Shown here: one piece after another, positions 25,211 to 33,506 of the stretch
How positions within the stretch are numbered: position 1 is the stretch's first letter
How the letters are laid out: every line of letters starts with the position of its first letter
Assembly (NCBI RefSeq): GCF_042429765.1
Contig: NZ_JBHLZU010000018.1
Location: forward strand, 62,001-126,000
Reading direction: 5' to 3'
Source of the DNA: Allokutzneria oryzae
GTDB lineage: Bacteria > Actinomycetota > Actinomycetes > Mycobacteriales > Pseudonocardiaceae
DNA: 64,000 bases
Made by a program: the position numbers and the translations under genes
The notes under the pieces: model-generated
Database searches by the model: none
The model's input: only the letters and a program-made list of their open reading frames with translations
What the model was told of the DNA's origin: nothing

Positions 25211-27742
25211 TTGACCGCCGATGCCCTTCCCGCCGAGCTTCGTCGCGCGCTCGTGCAGCTGGCCCGCACTCCCCGGTTGCTGATCGCGTGTGACTACGAC
25301 GGAACGATGGCTCCCATCGTCGCCGATCCCGAGCAGGCCCGCCCACTGCCCGAGTCGGTGAACGCGTTGCGGTCACTGGCCACCCTGTCGTCCACGACCG
25401 TCGCGGTGATCTCCGGACGCGCGCTGCGCGACCTCGCCACGCTGTCCCGGCTGCCCTCCGAGGTGCACCTCGTCGGCAGCCACGGCTCCGAGTTCGACGT
25501 CGGTTTCGTGCACGCGCTGGACGCCACGGCCCGCACGCTGCTCACCAAGATCAAGAACGAGCTGGAACAGCTCATCGACGGTGCCGAAGGCGTGCACCTG
25601 GAGCTGAAGCCGGCCAGTGTCGCGGTGCACGTGCGCCGCGCGGAGGCCGAGACCGGCGAGCGCGTCTTCGACGCCGTTCGCCGTGGCCCGTGCACCTGGG
25701 ACGGCGTCCAGGTCACCGAGGGCAAGGCCGTGATCGAGCTGGCCGTCGTGCAGACCGACAAGGGCCACGCGCTGGACGTGCTGCGGCACCAGGTCGGCGC
25801 GACCGCGGCGGTGTTCCTCGGCGACGACGTGACCGACGAGAAGGCCTTCGCCCGGCTGACCGGCCCGGACCTGGGCATCAAGGTCGGCGACGGCGAGACC
25901 CTCGCGGCGCACAAGATCGCCGACACCACCGACGTCGCCAAGGCGCTGGCCTTCCTCGTCGAGGAGCGGCGCACCTGGCTCTACGGTGAGCAGGCCGTGC
26001 CGATCGAGCGCATCTCGATGCTGGCCAACGAGCGCTCCGTCGCGCTGCTCACCCCGGACGCCAAGATCACCTGGCTGTGCCACCCGGAGCCGGACTCCGG
26101 CGCGGTGTTCGCCGACCTGCTCGGCGGGCCGACCGCCGGCGTGTTCGGCATCAAGCCGGAGCACAACGGTCTTCCGCTCGGCCAGCGCTACCTGCCGGGC
26201 ACCATGACGGTGGAGACCCGGTGGTCGAAGCTGCTGGTGACCGACTACCTCGACCACTACGCCCCGCAGCACCGCACCGAGATCGTCCGGGTGATCTCCG
26301 GCTCCAGCCGCGCGGTGATCGACTTCGCGCCGCGCCCGGAGTTCGGCCAGGTCCCGGTCCGGCTCTCCGCCGAGGCGGACGGCCTGCGCGTGCTCGGCAC
26401 CTCCGACCCGATGGTGCTGCGCGCGCCCGGCGTGGAGTGGACCATCACCTCCGACGGGCTGCACGAGTCCGCCCGCGCGGTCGTCGAGGTCACCCCGGAA
26501 CAGCCGATCGTGCTCGAACTCCGGTGCGGCAGCGACGATCTGAGCCCCGCGAAGGTCAGCGAGGCCGACCGCCGCGCCCGTGCGGGTGCCTACTGGTCGG
26601 ACTGGCTGGCGGGGCTGAAGCTGCCGGAGGTCCAGCGCGACCTGGTGGCGCGGTCCGCGTTGACGCTGAAGGGCTTGCAGCACGACGAGACCGGCGCGTT
26701 CCTGGCCGCGGCGACGACGTCGCTGCCGGAGGAGATCGGCGGTGTCCGCAACTGGGACTACCGCTACTGCTGGATCCGCGACGCCGCCCTGTCCGCGCAG
26801 GCGCTCGTCGCGCTGGGCTCCACTGCGGAGGCCGAGAAGTACCTGAACTGGGTGCACGGCGTGCTCGCCACGCTGCCGGGCCCGGAGCGGCTGCACCCGC
26901 TGTACACGCTGCACGGCACGCACCTGGGTCCTGAGGCGGTCATCGACACGCTGCCCGGCTACGCGGGTTCGCGTCCGGTGCGGGTGGGCAACCTGGCCAA
27001 CCAGCAGGTCCAGCTCGACGTGTTCGGCCCGATCGTGGACCTCGTCGCGATGGTCACCGACGCTCGCGGCAAGCTCACCGACGAGGACTGGCGCATGGTC
27101 GAGGCCATGGCCGAGGCCGTCAGCCGCCGTTGGCACGAGCCGGACCACGGCATCTGGGAGGAGCGCGCCGCGCCGCGGCACCGCGTGTACTCCAAGGTCA
27201 TGTGCTGGGTGACGCTGGACCGCGCGATCAAGCTGGCGGAGACCTACGGCCGCACGGCGGACGCGAGCTGGCCGGAGCTGCGCGACACCATCCGCGCCGA
27301 CGTGCTGGAGCACGGCTGGAACGAGGAGGTCCAGTCCTACGCGACCGCGTACGACGGACCGGACCTGGACGCCGCGACCCTCCACATCGGACTGTCCGGG
27401 CTGATCGACCCGCAGGACGAGCGGTTCCAGGCCACCGTCACCGCAACCGAGGCCGAGCTGCGCTCCGGGGTCACCGTCTACCGCTACCACCGCGACGACG
27501 GCCTTCCCGGCACCGAGGGCGGCTGGCACATCTGCGCGGCGTGGATGATCGAGTCCTACCTGCTGACCGGCCGCCGCACCGAGGCCGAGGAACTGTTCCA
27601 GCAGATGGTCGACTGCGCCGGGCCGACCGGGCTGCTGCCGGAGGAGTACGACCCGATCGCGGAGCGCTCGCTGGGCAACCACCCGCAGGCCTACTCCCAC
27701 ATCGGGCTGATCCGCTGCGCCCAGCTGCTGTCCAAGCAGTAG
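25211..27742 (+). CDS. Trehalose-6-phosphatase fused to GH15 glucoamylase/trehalase-like domain
   Basis: An 843-residue two-domain protein starting at TTG 25211, behind an AGGAG-like site (gtaggagcaggcg). Residues 1-250 form an OtsB HAD phosphatase: catalytic Asp28/Asp30 in CDYDGTMAP, VISGR, and FLGDDVTDEKAF near residue 205. Residues about 260-840 are a GH15-type domain: an N-terminal beta-sandwich (GEQAVPIERISMLANERSVALL...), then the (alpha/alpha)6 barrel with GGVRNWDYRYCWIRDAAL and the C-terminal TGLLPEEYDP. GH15 members of this branch include actinobacterial trehalases. The fusion would release trehalose from trehalose-6-phosphate and possibly hydrolyse it or a related glucan. Such bifunctional proteins occur in Pseudonocardiaceae annotations. 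Confidence 0.9.
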   Translation: MTADALPAELRRALVQLARTPRLLIACDYDGTMAPIVADPEQARPLPESVNALRSLATLSSTTVAVISGRALRDLATLSRLPSEVHLVGSHGSEFDVGFVHALDATARTLLTKIKNELEQLIDGAEGVHLELKPASVAVHVRRAEAETGERVFDAVRRGPCTWDGVQVTEGKAVIELAVVQTDKGHALDVLRHQVGATAAVFLGDDVTDEKAFARLTGPDLGIKVGDGETLAAHKIADTTDVAKALAFLVEERRTWLYGEQAVPIERISMLANERSVALLTPDAKITWLCHPEPDSGAVFADLLGGPTAGVFGIKPEHNGLPLGQRYLPGTMTVETRWSKLLVTDYLDHYAPQHRTEIVRVISGSSRAVIDFAPRPEFGQVPVRLSAEADGLRVLGTSDPMVLRAPGVEWTITSDGLHESARAVVEVTPEQPIVLELRCGSDDLSPAKVSEADRRARAGAYWSDWLAGLKLPEVQRDLVARSALTLKGLQHDETGAFLAAATTSLPEEIGGVRNWDYRYCWIRDAALSAQALVALGSTAEAEKYLNWVHGVLATLPGPERLHPLYTLHGTHLGPEAVIDTLPGYAGSRPVRVGNLANQQVQLDVFGPIVDLVAMVTDARGKLTDEDWRMVEAMAEAVSRRWHEPDHGIWEERAAPRHRVYSKVMCWVTLDRAIKLAETYGRTADASWPELRDTIRADVLEHGWNEEVQSYATAYDGPDLDAATLHIGLSGLIDPQDERFQATVTATEAELRSGVTVYRYHRDDGLPGTEGGWHICAAWMIESYLLTGRRTEAEELFQQMVDCAGPTGLLPEEYDPIAERSLGNHPQAYSHIGLIRCAQLLSKQ

Positions 27743-27772
27743 GAGAAATCTCGAAGCAACACCGGAAAACCT

Positions 27773-27814
27773 GACCATGGCCTGTCGCTCACGGGAGAGC
27801 GACAGGCCATGGTC
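27773..27814 (+). terminator. Strong terminator after the trehalose genes
   Basis: Perfect 18-bp arms (gaccatggcctgtcgctc and complement at 27797-27814) with a 6-nt loop, 30 bp after the fusion-gene stop. Confidence 0.85.
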
Positions 27815-28027
27815 GCGTTAGTGGGCAGTATCGGTCCACCTATTTCACGACCACGTCCCACCAGGGAAGATCCCTTTGTCGCGTGGGTTGAAACCACCCC
27901 ATGTTGAGGCATTCGGCGCATTGACCGGACCGGCTTTTCGGGAGAGATTCTCTCCCGACGGTCCGTCTGGTGAGGCGGATCGGCAGGGGCGCCGGTGCCT
28001 TTAGGCCCGGCCTGGCATGGGGGAAAC

Positions 28028-30001
28028 ATGACACTCGGTAACACGAGTGCGCGTTTACGCGCACTCGCACTGACGGCTGCCGTCGGCTCGACGCTGCTGC
28101 TCTCCGGCACCGCGACCGCGGCGCCGAGGACCAAGGCGGCCCCGGATCTCGTCTGCGCCCAGGACGTCATGATCGTCGGCGTCGACCCGAACGGCGGGCT
28201 CTGGCACAACCTGCACGCCGACCCGGAGAACGGCACGGCCGACTGGACCAGCAGGGGCAAGCTGATCGGCCAGCACTGGTACGGCCGCACCATCACGGGC
28301 GCGGACGGCCGCGTCTACGCGGTGCTCGCCGACGGCGAGATCCACCGCTGGCGCTACAACGGCACCGGCTGGGACGCGCCGCCGCCCGGGCAGACCTACG
28401 ACGTGATCGCCACCGGCGACTGGATCAAGAAGTTCGTCACCCCGGAGTACCGCAACCGGCTGACCTTCGACGCCAACGGCGACCTCTACACGATCGAGCC
28501 GAGCGGCGAGCTGATCCGGCACCGCTTCGAGGAGAGCACCCGCAGGTGGGCCCCGGCGCGGGTGCTGGCGGCGGGCTGGGACCGCTACGACGCGATCTTC
28601 GCCTCCGGCGACGGCGTGATCTACGCACGGGACAAGCAGGGCCAGCTGTTCCGGCACCAGTACAACGCCGCGTCGCAGCGCTGGCTGCAGGAGAGCGGTG
28701 TCGCGCTCGGCGGTGGCTGGGGGCAGTTCACCCGGCTGTTCTCCCCCGGCGGCGACGTCATCTACGGCATGACCGCCAACGGCGAGCTGAAGTGGCACCG
28801 GGTCGTCGACGGCAAGCTCACCGCGGGCTCCGGCAGGGTCCTGGTGTCCGGCTGGACGGCGGAGGCGGACATCGCGGCGACCACCGACGGCTGCCGCCTC
28901 AACTCCGACTTCGCGCCGCCGCGCCCGTCGGTGCCGTGGAAGGCGAACTCCCGCACCCAGCTGACCGTGACCGCGGACTCGCGGATCCACCACACGTTCG
29001 TCGGCCACGACCGCGAGGTCTACGACGCGGTCCAGACCCGGCCGGACAACCTGGAGCTGGAGTTCAAGCTGGCTCCGGGGCACCGAGGGGCCTCGGGCAC
29101 GCCCACCGTCGCGCCGAGCGCCAACGGTGAGCTGAACCTGTTGTCCCTCAACACCAGCAGCGACGTCTACGCCGGCCGCCTCGCCGGGGAGTGGACGGGG
29201 GCCGAGGAGTTCGGCGGCCGGATGGCCAGTGCGCCGACGCTGGTCAGGAACGAGCTCAACCAGCTGTCGGCCTTCGCCTTCGACGGCGACGGCCTCCTCT
29301 GGCAGCGCACGCAGGTCCGGCCGGACGGCCCGTTCGGTCCGTGGCGCAAGCTCGCCCCGCACCCCGGAACCACCTTCACCGCCGACGCCCCCGCCGTTCT
29401 GCGTTCCCAGCGGGACAGCAGGCTCGTGGCGCTGGACCGCACCGGTGTCCTCCAGTACGTCGACATCGCGCCGGAGAACGTGCCGAACACCGGCACCTAC
29501 TGGCAGCCGTTGCCCTCGGACGTGAAGTTCACCGGCCGCGCCTCGATCATCGAGCAGCCGGGCGGCGGGCAGTCCGTCGTCGCCCGCGGCGCGGACGGTC
29601 AGGTCCGGGTCATCACCGGGACCTCGTCCTGGGGCGGGTTCCGGGACGCGACATGGAAGATCGTCGGTCCTGGTCGCACCTTCGTCGGTGAACCGCAGGC
29701 CACCACCAGCCCCAACGGCGTGCCCGCGATCGGCGCCAGGGACGGCTCGGGCAACCTGTACTTCGCCGAGCAGCTCTCGGACGGCAGCTTCACCGAGTGG
29801 GAGCTGATGAACAACGGCGCGCCGTCCGCGACCGAGCTGAGCATGGTCCGCTACGGCCCCGACACGGTGGTGCTGAGCTTCCGCGACGCCGACGACCAGC
29901 TCTACGTCGGCTCGCTCGAATGGCGGGCGCAGGCCCCCGGCGGCACGAAGGCCGCCGCGCCGAAGAAGGTGACCTTCACCAAGGTCAAGAAGAACCGCTA
30001 G
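28028..30001 (+). CDS. Secreted tachylectin/PLL-like beta-propeller protein
   Basis: A 657-residue protein with a cleavable signal peptide (ATG 28028; basic LRALALTAAVGSTLLLSGTATAAP). The mature N-terminal half (about 30-290) repeats units with a D/NG-x-hydrophobic turn and W-containing strands (GRVYAVLADGEIHRWRYNG, GDLYTIEPSGELIRHRF, GVIYARDKQGQLFRHQY, DVIYGMTANGELKWHRV), the pattern of tachylectin-2-like five-bladed propellers. The second half (330-640) has further strand-rich repeats like PLL or sialidase-like lectins. This suggests carbohydrate binding outside the cell without a catalytic domain. It ends in a Lys-rich tail (KKVTFTKVKKNR). A GGGGGAAAC site precedes the ATG. The 213 bp upstream hold no gene. 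Confidence 0.8.
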   Translation: MTLGNTSARLRALALTAAVGSTLLLSGTATAAPRTKAAPDLVCAQDVMIVGVDPNGGLWHNLHADPENGTADWTSRGKLIGQHWYGRTITGADGRVYAVLADGEIHRWRYNGTGWDAPPPGQTYDVIATGDWIKKFVTPEYRNRLTFDANGDLYTIEPSGELIRHRFEESTRRWAPARVLAAGWDRYDAIFASGDGVIYARDKQGQLFRHQYNAASQRWLQESGVALGGGWGQFTRLFSPGGDVIYGMTANGELKWHRVVDGKLTAGSGRVLVSGWTAEADIAATTDGCRLNSDFAPPRPSVPWKANSRTQLTVTADSRIHHTFVGHDREVYDAVQTRPDNLELEFKLAPGHRGASGTPTVAPSANGELNLLSLNTSSDVYAGRLAGEWTGAEEFGGRMASAPTLVRNELNQLSAFAFDGDGLLWQRTQVRPDGPFGPWRKLAPHPGTTFTADAPAVLRSQRDSRLVALDRTGVLQYVDIAPENVPNTGTYWQPLPSDVKFTGRASIIEQPGGGQSVVARGADGQVRVITGTSSWGGFRDATWKIVGPGRTFVGEPQATTSPNGVPAIGARDGSGNLYFAEQLSDGSFTEWELMNNGAPSATELSMVRYGPDTVVLSFRDADDQLYVGSLEWRAQAPGGTKAAAPKKVTFTKVKKNR

Positions 30002-30013
30002 CGAACGCGGGAC

Positions 30014-30049
30014 GAAGGGCCGTTCACCTTCCGGGGTGAGCGGCCTTTC
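30014..30049 (+). terminator. Terminator of the tachylectin-like gene
   Basis: A 15-bp imperfect stem, gaagggccgttcacc at 30014-30028 and ggtgagcggcctttc at 30035-30049, loop of 6 nt, starting 12 bp after the stop. Confidence 0.7.
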
Positions 30050-30110
30050 GTTGTGGGGCAACAAGGTGAACGTTGTCGGTGTTGGACCGTCCACGCGCGA
30101 CAATCGCGGT

Positions 30111-31343
30111 ATGGAGCAGTGGGTGTGGACGGGTGGTGGCGCCGCGTGCCTGGTGGCGGCCATCGGTTTCTTCGTGCTGCACCGCCGCCGGGCGGAGACC
30201 AACCCGGCCAAGTACGCACCGATGCTGACCACCACGATCCTCGGCGCGGCCGGGGCGCTGTGCCTCGTCGTCGGCTGGCTGATCGCCACCGATCCCTACG
30301 TCAACCGCACCGAGGCGCTGAAGACCGGCGGGCTCGCCTCCGGCTCGATCGTGGCGCTGTACGCGTTGTGGCTCAACGACCGCAGGCGTCGCACCGACGA
30401 GTCGCGGCAGGTGATCGAGGAGGACCGGCAGCGGATCGAGCACCAGCGCCAGGAGCTCGAACGGATGCGCACCGAGCACGAGCGCGAGAAGACGGCGGAC
30501 GAGCGCTTCGCCCGCGCCATCGAGCTGCTCGGCCACGACGCCGACCAGGTCCGCGTCGGGGCGCTGCACGCGCTCGCCGGGCTCGCGCGCAGCCACCCGC
30601 ACCGGACCCAGACCGTCGTGGACATCCTCTGCTCCTACCTGCGCAGGCCCTTCGACCACCCGCGCTACTCGGCGCTGCGCACCCGCTACCACTCCGAGAG
30701 CGAGGTGCCGACGGACTACGAGCTCGACGTGGGCGACTTCGACAACGACCCGGCGCTGGACCGCGAACGGCAGGTCCGGATGGCCGCGCAACGGTTGATC
30801 GGCGACGCGCTGCACAACGAGCCCGGCTGCGACCTGGACCTGACCGGCGCGGTGCTGGACACGCTGTCGCTGCCGAACGCCAGGCTCGGCGCGCTGAACC
30901 TGCGCAACGCCCAGCTCTACGCGGACGCCACCTTCGACGGCAGCCGGTTCAGCGGTGACGTCGACCTCGGGCGGTGCCACGTGTGGGGCGCGATCAGCTT
31001 CAGCGGCGCCAAGTTCCACGGCGAGCTGCGGGCAGTGGAGGCCGAGTTCTGGGACACGCCGGTGTTCTTCGGCATCGAGGCGACCAAGTACGTGGACATG
31101 CAGCGGTCCAACTTCCACCACGGCGTGCTCTTCGACGAGTCCACCATCGCCACGCTGGTGCTCGCCGACGCGACCATCGGTGACGAGCTGATCGGCCTGC
31201 AGGACGTGGAGCTGACCAACCGCGACAACCGCGTGCAGCTGCCGTGGGGCTGGAACGCGGTCGTCGACCACAACGGCAAGGTCACCAGGGTGGACCCGCC
31301 GTCGGACGACGAGCCCGATGACTCGCTGATCCCCTTCGGCTGA
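30111..31343 (+). CDS. Membrane-anchored pentapeptide-repeat protein
   Basis: A 410-residue protein. Two hydrophobic helices at the N-terminus (about residues 6-24 and 42-62, with a further one near 76-88) are followed by a highly charged coiled coil (RQVIEEDRQRIEHQRQELERMRTEHERE, about 100-127). Next comes a helical region with VGALHALAGLARSHPHRTQTVV, then a pentapeptide-repeat-like part (LDLTGAVLDTLSLPNARLGALNLRNAQLYADATFDGSRFSG and so on, about 240-360). Pentapeptide repeats form a right-handed quadrilateral beta-helix used for protein interactions. This layout of membrane anchor, coiled coil and pentapeptide domain is common in actinobacterial proteins of unknown function. The ATG at 30111 is chosen because it precedes the first membrane helix. 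It ends 4 bp from the convergent lacI gene. Confidence 0.82.
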   Translation: MEQWVWTGGGAACLVAAIGFFVLHRRRAETNPAKYAPMLTTTILGAAGALCLVVGWLIATDPYVNRTEALKTGGLASGSIVALYALWLNDRRRRTDESRQVIEEDRQRIEHQRQELERMRTEHEREKTADERFARAIELLGHDADQVRVGALHALAGLARSHPHRTQTVVDILCSYLRRPFDHPRYSALRTRYHSESEVPTDYELDVGDFDNDPALDRERQVRMAAQRLIGDALHNEPGCDLDLTGAVLDTLSLPNARLGALNLRNAQLYADATFDGSRFSGDVDLGRCHVWGAISFSGAKFHGELRAVEAEFWDTPVFFGIEATKYVDMQRSNFHHGVLFDESTIATLVLADATIGDELIGLQDVELTNRDNRVQLPWGWNAVVDHNGKVTRVDPPSDDEPDDSLIPFG

Positions 31344-31347
31344 CCCC

Positions 31348-32445
31348 TCAGGGCCCGTACCACTGCTCCGAGGGCTTCGGCGGGGCGGCGGTGGAGCCGA
31401 TGACCAGCTCGGTGTCGAGGGTGACGGTGCGCGGGCGGCCGGGGTCGACGTTGTCCATCAGCAGTCGACCGGCTGCCCTGCCCTTCTCCAGCACGGGCTG
31501 GCGGACCGTGGTGAGCCCGGCGCGCTCGGCCTCGGTGATGCCGTCGAAGCCGGTGACCGTCAGGTCCTGCGGCACCCGCAGCCCGCGCCTGCGGGCCTCG
31601 TTGAGGGCGCCGAGCCCGAGGATGTCGGAGGTGCAGATGATCGCGGTCAGCTCGGGGTCGCGGTCCAGCAGCTGGGCGGCCGCGGTGGCCCCGCACGCGA
31701 TGGTGTGGTCGAAGCGCTCGACGACCGGGACGCTCGCCCAGTCCACGCCGACGGAGCCGAAGGTGTCGGCGAGCGCGGAGAGCCGGGCGCGCTGCACGTG
31801 GAAGTGCGCGTCGCGCTGCCGCTCCAGCGACACGAACCCGTCGTTGCGGTCGCGCGCGAGGCGCATGCAGACCACGCCGATCCGCCGGTGCCCGAGCTCG
31901 ATGAGGTGCCTGGCGACCCCGGCGATCGCCTCGCGGTCGTCGATGCCGACGCGGTCGACGGAGTCGACGTCGGGCTGGTCGCAGACCACGGTCGGCACGG
32001 GCCGTTCGAGCACGGCGGCCAGGTGCGGGTCGTCGTCGGGCACCGAGTAGACGACGAAGCCGTCGACGCCCGCGCGGTGCACGGCGGCGACGTCCTCGCG
32101 CTCGGGGTTGGCCGGGACGAGCAGCAGGCCCTGTCCGGCTTCCTCACAGGCCAGCGAGAGACCTTCGAGGAACCCGACGGCTGCCGGGTCGCGGAAGGCG
32201 TAGGAGAGGTTCTCGGTGAGCAGCAGCCCCACGGCACCCGCTTTGCGGGTGCGCAGCGACCTCGCCACCGGGTCGGGACCGGGGTAGCCCAGGCGCCGCG
32301 CGGTCTCCAGCACCCGGCGGCGCAGCTCAGGTGAGAGCTGGTCGGGTCGGTTGTACGCGTTGGACACAGTCGTCCGCGAGACCCCGAGTTCCGCTGCGAG
32401 TGACGCCAAAGTCGCGGGGCGCCGCGTGTTCATCGACCGCGCCAT
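31348..32445 (-). CDS. LacI-family transcriptional regulator (1)
   Basis: A 365-residue repressor. ATG 32445 gives MARSMNTRRPATLASLAAEL, placing the helix-turn-helix (LASLAAELGVSRTTVSNAYNRPDQLS) at residues 13-39 and a hinge helix after it. The periplasmic-binding-like effector domain follows (AGAVGLLLTENLSYAF; VTGFDGITEAERAGLTTVRQP). The TLASLAAELGVSRTTVSNAYN form of the DNA-binding helix differs from the MalR type, so its operator probably differs too. Sugar or nucleoside effector unknown. Two palindromes upstream could be its own operators. No transporter or catabolic gene adjoins. Confidence 0.92.
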   Translation of the reverse strand: MARSMNTRRPATLASLAAELGVSRTTVSNAYNRPDQLSPELRRRVLETARRLGYPGPDPVARSLRTRKAGAVGLLLTENLSYAFRDPAAVGFLEGLSLACEEAGQGLLLVPANPEREDVAAVHRAGVDGFVVYSVPDDDPHLAAVLERPVPTVVCDQPDVDSVDRVGIDDREAIAGVARHLIELGHRRIGVVCMRLARDRNDGFVSLERQRDAHFHVQRARLSALADTFGSVGVDWASVPVVERFDHTIACGATAAAQLLDRDPELTAIICTSDILGLGALNEARRRGLRVPQDLTVTGFDGITEAERAGLTTVRQPVLEKGRAAGRLLMDNVDPGRPRTVTLDTELVIGSTAAPPKPSEQWYGP

Positions 32446-32459
32446 GACGTGACCGTAAC

Positions 32460-32470
32460 GGTTCAGAACC
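32460..32470. promoter_or_regulatory. Candidate LacI operator 1 (GGTTC-A-GAACC)
   Basis: Perfect palindrome ggttcagaacc, 15 bp upstream of the lacI start codon, sharing the ggttcaga core with the site at 32546. Position suggests autoregulation. Not verified. Confidence 0.5.
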
Positions 32471-32545
32471 AGTGAGAGAAGTCCAGGTGACCACTCTGTG
32501 TTCTTGTCAACAAATCCGCTGGTCAGGCCTCTGAACTGCACTGTC

Positions 32546-32561
32546 ATTGGTTCAGACCAAT
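32546..32561. promoter_or_regulatory. Candidate LacI operator 2 (ATTGGT-TCAG-ACCAAT)
   Basis: Perfect 6-bp arms around tcag, about 100 bp upstream of the lacI start. Same half-site as operator 1. The remainder of the 32446-32693 gap contains no gene. Confidence 0.5.
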
Positions 32562-32693
32562 TTGCGCATCTGTTCACCTGCCGGGACAGGGCTGCCCGTT
32601 TCGCCGCAGAGAGCGCTCTCCGTACTGCTTGGTAGGCGATCCGGACCGGGTCGGGTGCGCGTGACGCGCCCGCGCCACGCGCACCGCAGGGGC

Positions 32694-33380
32694 TCAGGCG
32701 CCCGCCCACTCCTTGAGCAACGAAGCCAGGACCTCGGGCACTCCGGCGGGCAGCTCGGAGGTCCCGCCCATCAGGTAGTCGGACACGGCCTCGACGGTCG
32801 CCTCGTCACAGCCGAGGCGGGACAGGCCAACGGTGTTGATGCCGACGGCCTTGGCCGGGTTGCCAACGCACGTGGTGAACGGCTTGACGACCTTCCGCAC
32901 CGCGGCGGACATCCCAATCATCGCTCCTGGCCCGATGTCCACCTGCTGGTGCACGGCCGCGGACATGCCGATGTTCGCGTAGGACCACACGTGGTTGTGC
33001 CCGGCGACCCGCGCCGAAGGCGCGAGGGTCACGTTGTCGTCCACCCGGACGTCGTGCCCGATGTGGCTGTAGACCAGGAAGAAGCAGTCGTCGCCGACCC
33101 GCGTCGCCCGGTGGGTCCCTCCGTGGATCGAGATGTGCTCCCGGAACCGGTTGCGGTCGCCGATGACGACCCCGAACTCGCCCTGCTCACCCTCCCAGCC
33201 GACCACGTGCGGGGTGCCCCGGTTCTCCGGCGGCGTCCCGATGACGGCGCCGGGCCCGATCCAGTTCCCGTCGCCGATCCGCGTCGGTCCGAGAATGACC
33301 GCGTGTGGCCCGATGACGTTGTCCTCGCCGAGCTCGACACCGTCGCCGATGATCGCCGTGGGGTGAATGCGGTTCGCCAT
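32694..33380 (-). CDS. LpxA-type hexapeptide-repeat acyltransferase
   Basis: A 228-residue left-handed beta-helix protein with hexapeptide repeats from residue 5 (IHPTAIIGDGVELGEDNVIGPHAVI) and a helical C-terminus, the layout of acyl-[ACP]-UDP-N-acetylglucosamine O-acyltransferase. The catalytic histidine of LpxA corresponds to His109 in SHIGHDVRVDDNV. Gram-positive actinobacteria make no lipid A, so the acceptor must be another sugar nucleotide or metabolite. It is divergent from an FkbH-like/ACP operon, which could supply an unusual acyl-ACP donor. ATG 33380 is preferred; ATG 33389 adds three residues. Confidence 0.85.
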   Translation of the reverse strand: MANRIHPTAIIGDGVELGEDNVIGPHAVILGPTRIGDGNWIGPGAVIGTPPENRGTPHVVGWEGEQGEFGVVIGDRNRFREHISIHGGTHRATRVGDDCFFLVYSHIGHDVRVDDNVTLAPSARVAGHNHVWSYANIGMSAAVHQQVDIGPGAMIGMSAAVRKVVKPFTTCVGNPAKAVGINTVGLSRLGCDEATVEAVSDYLMGGTSELPAGVPEVLASLLKEWAGA

Positions 33381-33506
33381 GCGCGCCATACTGTCACGCC
33401 CGCAATGGAGCCCTGACCAGTCGGATCGCCCCGGGACCGCCTCACCCGTTTCGGTAGACTCGCCCGGACCGCGAGACCCCCGAGCACGCGAATTGAGGAT
33501 CAGAAC
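33381..33506. promoter_or_regulatory. Divergent promoter region, LpxA-like / FkbH-like
   Basis: A 126-bp gap between divergent starts. On the plus strand a TAGACT -10-like hexamer lies near 33454-33459 (ggtagactcg), about 50 bp before the FkbH GTG. A GAGGATCAG segment just before that GTG can serve as ribosome-binding site. Confidence 0.45.

Noticed and set aside
32694..33380. LpxA-type protein as evidence of lipid A synthesis
   Set aside because: No other lpx genes and an actinobacterial context; the family also acylates other acceptors.
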